Shown: positions 10,331 through 20,660 of the stretch, piece after piece
Position numbering within the stretch: the first letter of the stretch is position 1
How the letters are laid out: the number at the start of each line of letters is the position of its first letter
NCBI GenBank assembly: GCA_015680685.1
Contig: MNCI01002038.1
Coordinates: 81,692-108,130 of the forward strand
DNA: 26,439 bases
From: Gnetum montanum
Lineage: Eukaryota; Streptophyta; Gnetopsida; Gnetales; Gnetaceae
Reading direction: 5' to 3'
The notes under the pieces: generated by a model
What the model saw: only the letters and a program-made list of their open reading frames with translations
Database searches by the model: none
Told to the model about the DNA's origin: nothing
Made by a program: the position numbers and the translations under genes

Positions 10331-11880
10331 CTAATCCATCATACATGTAACAACCAAGTGTGTGAACAATAGCTTATCTACGTAGCTTCCAATAAACCAA
10401 GAGACAACTAGTGCCTCAAAAATGAAAGGTTAACAATTTTTTATACATGCATGGACCTTGTGTATCCACTTATTAATTCTTACCATGATCAAACACTTAG
10501 TTGTGGGGGAAACACCCCATTCAAACCTTCAGAATTAATAGGTGTTTTTCATCTTTTTGTTTTACAATTTTTTATCATTTTATTATTTCTTGATATAATT
10601 TTTCCTATCCTTTACAACTTTTTCCATGTTTTTTCTTTCATTTCCTTTGTTAGTAATCTCACTTGTGAATAAAATGATCATGTAGTCCATTGAGGTGAAG
10701 TTTTCTCTATGCTATCAAATCATGAGGGATTGATTATTTGGATAGTGAGGCCACATCATCCATCCACTCATTCCATTAATAAGAAGTTCTTACCCTAGTC
10801 ATAATGATATTCTTTTCCATCATCGAAAACTAAGAATAAACTAGTAATCATGGTGCCTAGATAGAAAAGTGAAGAACCAAGTGGGAATGTGAAGGGTGTG
10901 ACATCAAGGGGATTTGTGAATCCTCTTTGGCCACTTCTGTATGTTCTATCATGTTGCTAAGGTTGTGATTATACCCTTCTAGATCTAACAAAAAATGGAA
11001 GTAAGAGTAAAATAAAAGGGCACTAAATAAATTTCTAAGGGTCCCACTAGAAAGACGTGTACCCATGCCTAAAGGTTGGTGGCTTCTTAGAATTCTTCAA
11101 AAAAAAAAAGAAGAGAAAAAAAAAACAATGTCATTAATAAACTGCTCCCTTGGACAAAATGCCAAGTGATGCTACTCCTTGCAACTATGGTAGTCTTTTG
11201 GTTGTCAACCAAAGTGATGAAATAATGCAATGTCACTGAAATGAGGTTTGGACTTGGTTTGAATCTTGAAAAGAAGAGCTAATGATTACTTAACCATTAA
11301 TAATATACAAGGATTCACTATGCCTCTAGTAAGATACCTCACCTCCCCATTCCTATAATCCTTTCTATAGTCCATCTCTTCTTGCTGTCCATATGATCTT
11401 AAGTTATGGTTTTATGTAACATAGAGTTATTTTCTCAAATTGGTGGTTTTAACATGTGTGTTTTGTTTCATAGGTATGTGTTGCATGCAACCCCTTTAGT
11501 GCCTATGTGCATTTTTAGGTGTGGTTATACAAGAGCATTATGGGCTGGAGCTTGCTTTAGGGAGGATCCACTTGTATAATTATTGTGACTTGTACTTGTT
11601 TGACACAACCACATCATTTTTAACCTTCCATGTGCATAAATGTTACATTTCATGCTTTCCCTTATCATGTAATTTATCTATTCCACACCATAGATCTAAT
11701 ACCCTTTTCTTGCACCTTGAAAAGCTTTTAACGTTGACAACTCCATCTTCTAACATTTCCAATGCCTAAATATGATTTCCTACTAACCCCAAAACTATGG
11801 ACCTAACCTAAAACCTTCCAACCAACCCTAGAGCTTCATTTTCTATGCTTATTAGCCTCATTAAATGCATATTTAAGCAT
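10331..11880. other. Spacer after gag, no gene recognised
   Basis: Where pol would be expected there is non-coding sequence. CTTAGTTGTGGGGGAAACAC at 10497-10516 resembles the GTGTGGGGGA-type text often seen in plant Ty3/gypsy elements downstream of their coding region. An A-rich tract with G interruptions lies at about 11099-11127. Short ORFs at 10451-10672, 10857-11066 and 11521-11769 show no family signal. The gag tail seems to run straight into this spacer. Confidence 0.55.
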
Positions 11881-11883
11881 CTT

Positions 11884-11957
11884 GATATTGAGTACCTGAT
11901 ATTGGTTAGACTTGATGTTGGATACAAGATATCAAATCAGCAAAACCTATATATATG
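11884..11957 (+). promoter_or_regulatory. Internal promoter-like module resembling LTR U3
   Basis: GATATT at 11884 and 11898, GATGTTGGATAC near 11914 and GATATC at 11928 are followed by the TATA-like run TATATATATG at 11948-11957. The same order (GATATY motifs, GATGTTGGGCAT, GATATC, TATA) is in the LTR U3 at 7061-7154. It lies about 550 bp before the second ORF relic, so it could have driven a separate transcript, or be a remnant of an inserted or duplicated LTR. Function is inference. Confidence 0.45.
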
Positions 11958-12500
11958 ACCCCTGTGGTGCTCCAAAATTCATTCTCATCATTTGCAGCTA
12001 GGGGAGTTTTTCAAATTTTTTCTTATGACTAAAAAATCTGTGAAATCAAGTTCCACTTGCAATATTTTACTTCATACTGCTTTGATCTTCATATCATTTG
12101 AACCTAGAATGTTCAATTTAGTCATGGGAGGGTGCTTGCATTGAAAACATGCACCAATTTTTCAAATTTTGCTATTGCCCAGAAGGTATCATAGGGGTAA
12201 GAATGTTAAAAAACTTAAGTGTTTTAGTGAAAAATCAATCATAAGAATGCCATAAAATTTAGTTTTTTTCACCCAAGGGACCATAGCTATCATAATACAT
12301 CATACATAAGGAAAAAGAAACTAATTGTAAAGGGTCATAAAACAAGATAAATTCTTTTTGGGCATTTTTCTAAAAATTTTTCTAACTCTACAATCATATG
12401 AACTAAAGAACTTAAAGGAACTAAGGTCATGAGTAAGGTATAAACCTATTAATGATAAATAACAACACCTTAGTAACATCCAATCCTTGATTGATTGTAG

Positions 12501-14020
12501 ATGGCCCTAAAGAGAGGAGGACAAGAGGGGTGTTCAAAAGGAGTGACCAAATGCCCAAGAGGAGGTAGAGGCCAACAAGGAGAGAAAGTTGAGCATGAGG
12601 AACAAGAGGCCTAATCATCCAGCATCCATCAAGAGGTTTTTGTTATGGGGCAGTCAATCTAAGGAGAGGTCGCAAAACCACAAACTCCAATGTAGGGACA
12701 ATGCCTCAGGTTGTCCTTAGAGTGCCTTGAAGCTATTCAAGAGAAGTCCATGTTGATCATGGTCATCATGGAAATGAACTTTGGTCCATTTATGGCATTT
12801 TCTTTTGAGGTAGTCTGGATGTAACTCTAGGCATCACCATTATGCCACATTCTTTCAAATAATGATGAATGGTACCTAGATGAGACGTACCAATTTTGGC
12901 ACAACAAGAAAGAAGGCACCATTGTTAATGTTGGAAGAGTCATTGTTTCTTTCTTGGTCAAAGCAATCATAGAAGCTCTAAATCTACCAAATGTGGGTGC
13001 TAAGTTGGCACATCTATCCATAAGGTTTGATCCTAAACCTAGAAAGTTTTAGCTGAAGCGGGAATACAACAAAGATAATAAGACATATAATGAATTGACT
13101 TTGGAAGAGAGGACCTATTTCAAGATAGGCACATATCACCTCTTCCCAACCAAGGGGCTCAACCAAATTTCAGCATACATGGCTAAGGGAAGTGCAATAC
13201 TAATGAGCAAATACATGGTCAATCTTCCCCAGTTATACTGCATGGAAATTTAGAGGTAGTTCAAAGAAAAGAAGGTAGGGAAGCCAACACTTTCATTCCC
13301 TTGCATGATCAGAAAGCTATGTAAGCATACTAGAATCTTGGAATACACAAATGACATTCCTAGGAGGGCTCAGAATGCTTTCTTCATTGAATTTCTCAAA
13401 CCTGTAGCGCCAAGGAAAGACCTTATTGAGGAACAAGAACTAGAAAAAGAAATAGAATAAGAGCGTAAACAAAATCATGAGCCACAAGTTCAACCACCAT
13501 TGCCACAAGACTATAGGCTTGTGATGAGCCATTTGCAAAGAATTACTGAAACTGCTAGTTGGGAAAGTAGGGATGAGTTAAACCTCTTCTTAGTCATCAA
13601 CAATGCCATGTAGTCCACTATTTTTGTTGATCCAACAAGGGGGCAGATTTCACTACAATCAGGAGGAGAATCCCAATGATCGCAAAAAATCTCTGGTAAC
13701 ACTACATCCTTTTAAGTGATGATCAAAACAAGAGAAGGTGCCATAGTAGTGATCATGCAACATCAAGATGCAGTAGGTACAGTAGAGGTGATAAAAAATC
13801 ACATCAAGGAATCTTCAATGTACTTGTTGTGTCCCCAATAGATTTGACTAGGACTAGAGATGCCTAAATGTTGGCTAGGACTTCAATGACTCTTGTAGCC
13901 TATGAGGATGTATTGGATAGATTGTGACATCTAAAAAAATCAGTGGTTGGAACATTGAGAGGTCAGCAGGCATACAGGCTAACCCTGAATCTATGCAAGG
14001 GCTATGTTGGAAAATGGAAA
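12501..14020 (+). pseudogene. Second ORF relic of unknown function (plant transposon-type)
   Basis: From ATG at 12501 a single frame reads with about a dozen stops to about 13700, then shifts frame and continues to about 14020. The N-terminus is basic and Gly/Arg-rich (RGGRGQQGEK). A better-conserved middle has NDEWYLDETYQFWHNK (about 12862-12910), VNVGRVIVSFLVKAI (about 12928-12972), LTLEERTYFKIGTYHLFPTK (about 13098-13157) and PTLSFPCMIRKLC (about 13287-13325), followed by a Glu/Lys-rich segment. The layout (a V.V....V.F sheet, YF.....H.L.PT, then L.FP..I..LC) resembles the poorly characterised 'putative plant transposon protein' ORFs found near Ty3/gypsy elements. I am not certain of the family. 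Confidence 0.5.
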
Positions 14021-14120
14021 TGAGGTTCCTTGAATAGTTTGGTTGATTAGACAAGGACTTACATGGTGTTAGGATGAACATATGTAAGAAGGGTTTATAC
14101 TATGTTACATGCAAATACTA

Positions 14121-14380
14121 GGATTGGCTAAGCTAGAGCGTAGCAAGGTGTCCCAGCTTGAAAATAGACATGAGCATGAAAATATGTATCAAATAGTAGA
14201 AAAGTGCAAGAGTTATACTTAATACCAAAGAAAAATGCTTGGAAAAAATTGGAATAGAGCTTGAGAACGAAAAAATGCACTGTCCCAAAAATGGGAAGCA
14301 TAACTTTTGCTAGAAAAGAGGTGAGAATGGTACGTGGCATTAAGCAGGCATAGTGGCAGTGTAGTAGTGTAGTCATAGTC
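14121..14380 (+). pseudogene. Coiled-coil ORF relic, segment 1
   Basis: Frame 3 encodes GLAKLERSKVSQLENRHEHE (14121 on), then MYQIVEKCKSYT.YQRKMLG and ALSQKWEA.LLLEKR.EWYVAL with stops at likely Gln or Arg codons. The composition is charged with heptad-like spacing, typical of coiled coil. It stops near 14380, where sequence turns non-coding, and similar coiled-coil coding resumes at 15943. The two may be one ORF interrupted by about 1.5 kb, or one may be an internal duplication. Probably a continuation of the ORF relic at 12501-14020. Confidence 0.4.
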
Positions 14381-15790
14381 TTTAGGATGCATGGGACATA
14401 GAGCTAATAGCTACAATGGAGATTGAACCTGTTGGGTCATGTTTTGTAGGTGCAATGTAATGGTGGACTATGTTTTGGGAGGCACCAAGGTGCAAAGCTT
14501 AGATGCTCAAGTGTGAGAGTGTCAAGGATTCTTAGATAGCTAAAATGCCCAATGCTCTTTTGATTTGCCGACCCATAGAGTGCTGAATGTCGAGGTATTT
14601 ATAAGGCTAGGTTTATTGTGAAACATAGATTGAGTACCACGTGGCATGAGCGTAGATGAGGTTATGTTGACATGTTATGCTCTCATGAGAGTAGCAAAGT
14701 GTTATGCTCTAAAGAATAGCAATGGGCCCTTAGAGACTACTGAACTATGACTACAATGCCTGGATTGCATGTGCCAAAGTTTGAGAGACTACAATGTACC
14801 TACAAATAGTGAAAAAAATAGTACAACTTGGAGGCTACACTCCAGGACTATGTCTTCCCCTATTTTGAGTAGGTTCAAGCATAGGGATAACTTTGGGGAT
14901 TAATGGGGATGCAAAAGAAATGAAAATTACTGATCCTAGTTGTTGGAGGAACGTTGGAGTTGGGACAAAGGGCAATGCTAAGTTTTGGAGGCTTTTGGAG
15001 GCCGTTGGAGGCTTTTCTCTAGTGTTAAGCTAGCTACACTCTAGAGCATAACACAACACTTAAAGAAAATTTGCAAAATTTTGAAGTCTCACACTAAGTA
15101 TGCTAGCTATGTTGGGGAGCACAACATAGCATAGCATAAACACTTAGCCAAATTTTAATAAAATTTGCAGTCTTCCTTCATGGTACGCTAGCTACACTCT
15201 AGGGCGTGGTAGGAGAGGTAGCCTCAGAAGTTAGAAAATGTGTCAAATGTGTCTTCCATGTCAAGCTAGCTTGACAAATTCTTATCCAACACTTAGGAAA
15301 AATTGGACACTGGAACTTGTGTCATGTTGGCTACACTGTGGAGCATAGTAGAGCATAGCAACCTAAGAGATAGAAAATTTGCCTAACTATTTTCACCATC
15401 CTAAGCAATCTTGACAACCTATAACTTGGTACTTGGGTGAACTAGCTATTGAGACATGTGTCACACTGGATACATTGGGGAGCATGGCAAGTGTGAAAAC
15501 CTAGGAGATAGAAAATTTTCCCTACCGTTTCATCCATCCCAAGTAACCCTTGATCACTTTTGGCTTGACATTTGGGCAAACTAGCCATGGAAGTGTGTGC
15601 TACAATGGCTACACTAGAGAGTGTAGTAAGTAGATTGAGAGCATAGCTGGACACTTAGAAAAACTTTTCATGCAATTGCTATTGACACTTAGAAAAATCT
15701 TGCAAAATAGGCCTCAATGTGTGCTATGCTGGCTATGCTAGAGAGCGTAACACCCACACTTAGAAAAAATTTGCCACGTTTTGACACTTA
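14381..15790. repeat. Non-coding block with tandem repeats (core CTAGCTACACTCTAGAGCGT)
   Basis: The first 600 bp has no coding signal but a TATA-like TATTTATAAGG near 14597 and a triple TTGGAGGC echo near 14985-15015. From about 15000, a motif close to GCTAGCTACACTCTAGAGCGTAAC recurs near 15027, 15107, 15189, 15328, 15463, 15606 and 15726. Copies alternate with CACTTAGAAAAATTTGC-like text (for example 15057, 15288, 15658, 15755). Spacing is first about 80 bp and then 120-143 bp. The block sits between the two coiled-coil segments. It could be an insertion (a possible TG start at 14430), but I found no matching target duplication. Confidence 0.55.
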
Positions 15791-15942
15791 GACAAATTTG
15801 CTATTAAAGATGCAGAAGCTCAAAATTGGTGGTGTTTCATAGATTACTACAGATAGAACAAGTAATGACCACCTTGTTTGACATCCCTAATGCTTTTACT
15901 ACAATGTAATGAGACCTCATTACCATCAAAGGAAATCTAGTC

Positions 15943-17130
15943 ATGGTTGAGACTAGGGAAAAACATGTAGAACTAGAAGTGCATCAATTACAACAGGAGT
16001 TGGCTACCTTGAGAACTGAAAGATGGGATCCTGATCGGTTTGTCACACTTGATTAACTAGATCAATTTAGTAAAAATTATCTATACAAATTGATTGAAGA
16101 GAACAAAGCTATTGGGATAGAGAAGGAGAAGGTAGTTTGGAATGCCTCCATTATTTAAGCATAATCCTATGCCCATAAGAAGGCACTGATCGCTACATAA
16201 GAAGAGCATAAACAACTAGCTATAGATAATGTGAGGTTGATTACTATCGAATAACAAAAGAAATTCATGGAGGAAAGTGTCCACTAGTTAAGAGAATAGT
16301 TGGTGAGGGTCAACCAAGACATCAATAGATTTACCAAAGAGAATCAAACCCTTTTAATGGATGAGGTCCATGCCATTCATCAAAAGACTATAATTGAGAT
16401 AAGCGCATGGCAAAATGAAGCCAAGAAGCATGAGAAGTTGAAGAAGCACTTTTGGAACCAAGTTGGCATGTATAAGAAAATTAACAAAAATAAAATCTAG
16501 ATGGAAAAAGCCCATATTGGATCCATATAAATCAAAATTATAATTGGTAACCCATCTTGGATAGTTATGCATTGGTCCACTAAGCAAAAGTGAAGAATAA
16601 AGACTTGCAGATTGAAGACTTAAAGGAATACATGACATTGGCTAACCTTCAATATGCCAACCTTATCATGTTAACAACAGGTTGGCCTAGAAATGAATTA
16701 GAGTAGTAGGTAGCGACCACATACACATTATATAAAATAGAGTTTGTAGATAGAAAAAATTCTTTATAGAAACTCCATGTAGGAAACTCAGAACTAGAGG
16801 TGATTAAGACCCACTACCATGGACAAAAAAATGTAACCTTAGACCTAGCCAGAAGATTAACAAACCACCATGAGTTGAAAGAAAAGGCCAAAGCCTTTGA
16901 GAAAGAATGATGATAGTTTGCAGCCTAGTACATAAAAACAAACAAAATGTTTCTGTAACTACCATGCCCATGGAATGTACTAGCTCAACACACATTAGTT
17001 CAATAGCCTAGATGATACATGACCTGAGAATGGAGGAAGAGAAGTTGTAGGTTCTCTTAAACTACTACAAATTTTAGAAGCTTGGTGACAAAGGGAAGTG
17101 GCCAATGGAGAAGCCACCACCTCTGAGAAG
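15943..17130 (+). pseudogene. Coiled-coil ORF relic, segment 2
   Basis: From ATG at 15943, frame 1 gives MVETREKHVELEVHQLQQEL and then long charged helical sequence (KLIEENKAIGIEKEKVVWNA; INRFTKENQTLLMDEVHAIH; NEAKKHEKLKKHFWNQVGMY) to about 16500. A frameshift near 16530-16590 moves coding to frame 3 (KNKDLQIEDLKEYMTLANL; ARRLTNHHELKEKAKAFEKE), and it fades near 17130 (KWPMEKPPPL). About ten TAA/TAG codons lie where Gln would fit. Predicted as a long coiled coil; no catalytic motif is visible. It is the last coding segment before the 3' LTR. Whether it is an element protein or a captured host gene cannot be told by eye. Confidence 0.6.
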
Positions 17131-17316
17131 TACATGAGCTTCCCCAATTTTGTGTCTTGTAATGTTGTGTCAAAATTTTTGTAAACATCATTGTAGCATG
17201 TAAGAGTCAATTTGTGTATTTAGTCAAGTTAGTCAATAATCCCATACCTTCCCAATTCTTTGTAAAGAACTTGTTCCTCATTTTGTTTAACTCAAGGAAA
17301 AGTTTTCATTTAGTCA

Positions 17317-17324
17317 TGGGGGTA
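17317..17324 (+). other. Polypurine tract
   Basis: TGGGGGTA directly precedes the 3' LTR start (TGATGAG at 17325). The G-run 17318-17322 is in the right place and orientation to prime plus-strand DNA synthesis. It is short and ends in TA rather than pure purine, perhaps by decay. Confidence 0.7.
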
Positions 17325-18211
17325 TGATGAGTCATGTTTTGCACAACTCTAATATTATATATTTGATATTAGGGCTGTGATATCAAGTATCTAATATTGG
17401 GGCACAACCTTCGATGTCAGGCATCCAATATCGCTCCTTCTGTGCTAGCCTATAAACACCACAGTTGAGTGCACAGTTGGGATAGAGTTAGTTGATAGAT
17501 TTTATATAGCTTTTGCATAGATTTTTGACTTCCAATTTTGTTATTTCCCAATGCATGCCCACAGTGTGATGTTAAATAATTATATAACACCCTTATTTGA
17601 GTGTGACGTACTTGGATGTGTTACATGACTAGAAATAATGATTGAGATTACTTTCATCATTGTAGCATCCACTTAGATTTATTATTGCTTTTAATTTTTT
17701 AATTGTTTACTATTTTCCTTTGTTAATGTTTCCATTTATTACTCTTTACAATTATTGTCATTAAGTGGAATGAATACAACTAATCGTGAGTGCTTAAGTG
17801 TAATTACTTGGTAACCCAGTAGTGTATCATTTGGTGAGCCCAGTGACATATGCTTGGTAATCCTAGTGGTAGTTACACAAAGTCCAGGGTGTGTGTGGAC
17901 AATTAGGAACAAATACTCATCGCATGTAGGCTAGTTTAGATTTTACTTTCCATTATTAATTAGCTTAATTAACTAATCTCTTTATTACCATTAGGAGTAG
18001 CTTAGGGCCAATCAACATCAATCATATGCCTCACTTTGGACTAAACCATACATGACAAACTACCCACTACTCCAAGTGGGAAGATAACAAACTATGATCA
18101 AAGCATAACAATTTAGGTGCACAACTAGTCCCATCCATAAAATTTGACTAGATCATGCGTAAACACTTATGATTTGTATGGTTGTGCGTAGGGGTACCTC
18201 ATAGCTAATTA
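17325..18211 (+). repeat. 3' LTR
   Basis: Direct repeat of 7035-7891. It begins TGATGAGTCATGTTTTGCAC and has TATAAAC at 17451-17457. Its end block GGGGTACCTC... finishes at 18211 as CTAATTA, where the 5' copy has CTCATCA, so the terminal CA has decayed to TA. GTTGG follows. The two copies differ mainly by C/T and G/A transitions plus small indels. Confidence 0.92.
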
Positions 18212-18216
18212 GTTGG
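18212..18216. other. Target site duplication, right copy (GTTGG)
   Basis: Exact match to 7030-7034, immediately outside the 3' LTR end. Confidence 0.9.
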
Positions 18217-19260
18217 TAAAGTCATGCTTGCTTGCATTAAAAGCCTTTTGACACTTTAAGTCCCAGTTGAAAGTTGTAGATTTTTCAAAAAGTTAAAAAA
18301 TGAAATTAAATTAGTCAATTAGATTGCATATGAAATGGTGAGTGGATTGAAGTTTATCCTGAAAGATAGACTTAACAATTAGATCATCTATGTAATCACT
18401 AATACTTTTAAACATCACGTCACTAAAAATAAAAGTCATTTTCCTTTGGTATGTTTCTCCAATGTTCTTAAGTTTGAAAGGCATCTTTGTGTAGCAAAAT
18501 ATTCTTCATGAGATCATGAAAGTCATGAAGTGTTAATGTTTACAATTGATTTGAATTTGGTTGTAGCCTAAAAAGCCATCCATAAAACTAAGTAAACCAT
18601 GGCCTACCATTTTGACTATGAGTTGGTCAATGTTGGATAACAGTAAATCATCTTTTAATATTACTTTGTTGATATTGCTAAAGTCAATGCATATCTTAAT
18701 GGATTCATTTGCCTTAGACATGATGATCATGTTGGATACCCAATTATAGTATATGGGACATATAAATCCTATATTGTAGAGTTTGGTGATCTCATATTTG
18801 ATGGCTAAGACTAGATTAGAGTTCATTTTTTGGGATTTTTACTTGATGGACTTGAAACCCTTTTCAAGTATAATGTTATGTTGGATAAGAATGAGATCCA
18901 AACTAGGCATATCATTGTATCCCCATGTGAAAATAATAAAGTTTATTCTAAGTGTTTTCTAGAATGGATTCTTTAATATTGCATAACAAGTTTACCCCCA
19001 GTTGTAAGATCTTTTTCTTATTTCAATGATTTGTTGTGGCAAGCTCTAGAGAGGGGTCATTGGTTAGGATAGGTTCACAATTCAAGAATGGAAGGTTAGT
19101 TTAAGAAATTAAGTCTTCTTCAATGATGTGAAATGTTGAGATGATGGAGTTGAAGGGTTTGAGTAGGGGAAAATCAATTAAATCCTGATTGAGAGAGTGA
19201 TAGATTTGACCATGGGGCTCCTCCAAGATGAGCGATTCATGTAGACGATGAAGTAAGGTG
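18217..19260 (-). pseudogene. Tat-type Ty3/gypsy reverse transcriptase remnant (right half of the interrupted host pol)
   Basis: Reading minus, the pre-RT linker has FTWGYNDMP (18905-18931), matching FAWSYEDMPG-type text of Tat elements. The open stretch 18533-18826 then gives RT blocks ITKLYNIGFICPIYYNWVSN, IKICIDFSNINKVILKDD and GHGLLSFMDGFLGYNQIQI. The active-site box is YIDD (about 18384-18396), both aspartates intact. Downstream the fingers/thumb region is partly deleted. A WDLKCQKAFNASKHDF connection to RNase H reaches the insertion point at 18216. Upstream of about 19260 no protease or gag is recognisable, so the 5' end is lost or decayed. The rest of this pol is at 4850-7034. Confidence 0.85.
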
Positions 19261-20660
19261 GGATCCATGGCTTGCAAAGCATGAGAGAGAGAGAGAGAGA
19301 GAAAAATAGTTATAGGGGGTTGAGAATAAAATTAGGTGAGTTATAAAATTTACAAGTTCCTTGTAGAAGTGAAGAAAATTAATTTTTTTAAAATTTTTTA
19401 AGGATAAAGCATGCAAAAATTTTCTAAGTTTGGGGTTAGGGAAGAGTTATAACATTTTAAAGTTAGGAAAAGAGAGAAGGAAATAATTTTTTGAGTTCAG
19501 GGTAAGGGAGAGTTGGAGAGTTTTCTAAGATGAAGAAGTGAGGAGTAGAAAAATTCTTTTTAAGGTAAGAAGAAGATTGTAAAATTTTTTTCTAAGTATA
19601 GGCTAGGGGAGAACTAGAAAATTTTCCAAGGCACAAAGGAGAGGAAGAGTTAGAACATTTTCTAATTTGTGTAAGAAGTTAGAAAAAATTTTCTAATTGA
19701 ATGTTGGAAGATAAATCAAGGAGATTTTTTCTAAGTCTAGGGAAAAGGAGCTAGAAAAATTTATAAGTCTTAGATTTTAAGTGCTAATGTTTATGCAATG
19801 GTGCATGGTGTGCATGTGGGATCCCCATGGATGTAGTCAAGTAAGTTTTGAGGTGATAGAGAGACTTATGAAGGCATCTCATGTTCATGATTCAAAAGTC
19901 ATAGGTGATGAGATCACATGAGCATGAATTTGATTCTTTTATCAGGTGTTTCTAGAGAAAAGCAAGGTGGAAAAAACAAAATAATAGAAGAAAAAGAAAG
20001 ATGAGGAAAAGTAATATAAATTGAAAAGAAGTTTTGGCTTTGATCAAACAAGAGTTTGAAAGATAAATTGAGATAAAGTGGATTTATGTTCATTTTGTGT
20101 TTGTTAGATCATTATGTGATGGTACCATGTAGAGAGAGATGTCAACATGGAGGGCATACCAAGGAGGTGGGTGGAACCCAATAGCAACTAAGAAAGTAGG
20201 ATATAGAGGTTATTAGGGAGGGGCCTAGCCATGTGCCAGCTTCACCTAGATGAGTCATGAATCCCAGCCTTGTAGAAAGTTTTTTTATCTTTATCTCTTA
20301 TAGCATAGGAGGGAGAGGAAGGAAGGAAGACAAAAGCAAGTTTACTATTTTCTAGAAGTGTTTTGACACTAATGGTGATCATGAAATCTATTGTCACTAG
20401 TGGTCATCACCCACCAATACACTTGCTAGCCATCCCAACACAAGGTGTGCTATGATAGTTGTAGCTTGCAGTGGCTACCAAATGTAGGCTTTGCCTACAC
20501 AAGGGGAGAGAAACGACAATTGAAAGATGGGTAAAGAAAACAAGGTTTTTGATGCCCCTTTGCGATAGGAAAAAGTAATGGTTTGTGCTCACTTTGTAAT
20601 AGATTTTCCCTTGATAATGAAAGATCGAGCCTTGCCTTGGCCTAATGTTGGTTAGGATAG
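19261..20660. repeat. AT-rich non-coding block with (GA)n and TTTTCTAAG repeats
   Basis: A GA dinucleotide run lies at about 19282-19302. Between 19420 and 19735 a motif close to AAAATTTTCTAAG, mostly followed by G/A-rich text (GGGGTTAGGGAAGAG and similar), recurs near 19418, 19520, 19586, 19620, 19655, 19689 and 19725, about 35-100 bp apart. 19800-20660 has no coding signal; the minus ORF at 20407-20592 is unsupported. This lies upstream of the minus-strand RT, where gag, 5' untranslated region and LTR of that element would be expected. Confidence 0.45.

Larger units (their letters stand above)
7035..18211 (+). mobile_element. Full-length, pol-less Ty3/gypsy-type LTR retrotransposon, nested in a Tat-type element
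   Basis: An 11,177-bp element bounded by two LTRs (7035-7891 and 17325-18211) and a 5-bp target duplication. In order it has 5' LTR, primer binding site, gag-like relic, non-coding spacer, promoter-like module, second ORF relic, coiled-coil ORF relic interrupted by tandem repeats, polypurine tract and 3' LTR. I could not recognise protease, RT, RNase H or integrase anywhere inside on either strand. Such an element would depend on proteins from a related autonomous copy, as described for large non-autonomous plant LTR elements. By eye the LTRs differ at roughly one site in six, mostly transitions, so the insertion is old. Confidence 0.85.

Noticed and set aside
14430-15790. Solo LTR inserted in the coiled-coil ORF
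   Set aside because: A TG start and TATA-like box exist, but I found no matching end with CA and no target duplication, so it is described only as a repeat block.
16354-16638. Minus-strand ORF of 94 residues resembling a membrane protein
   Set aside because: It is the shadow of the + strand coiled-coil relic.
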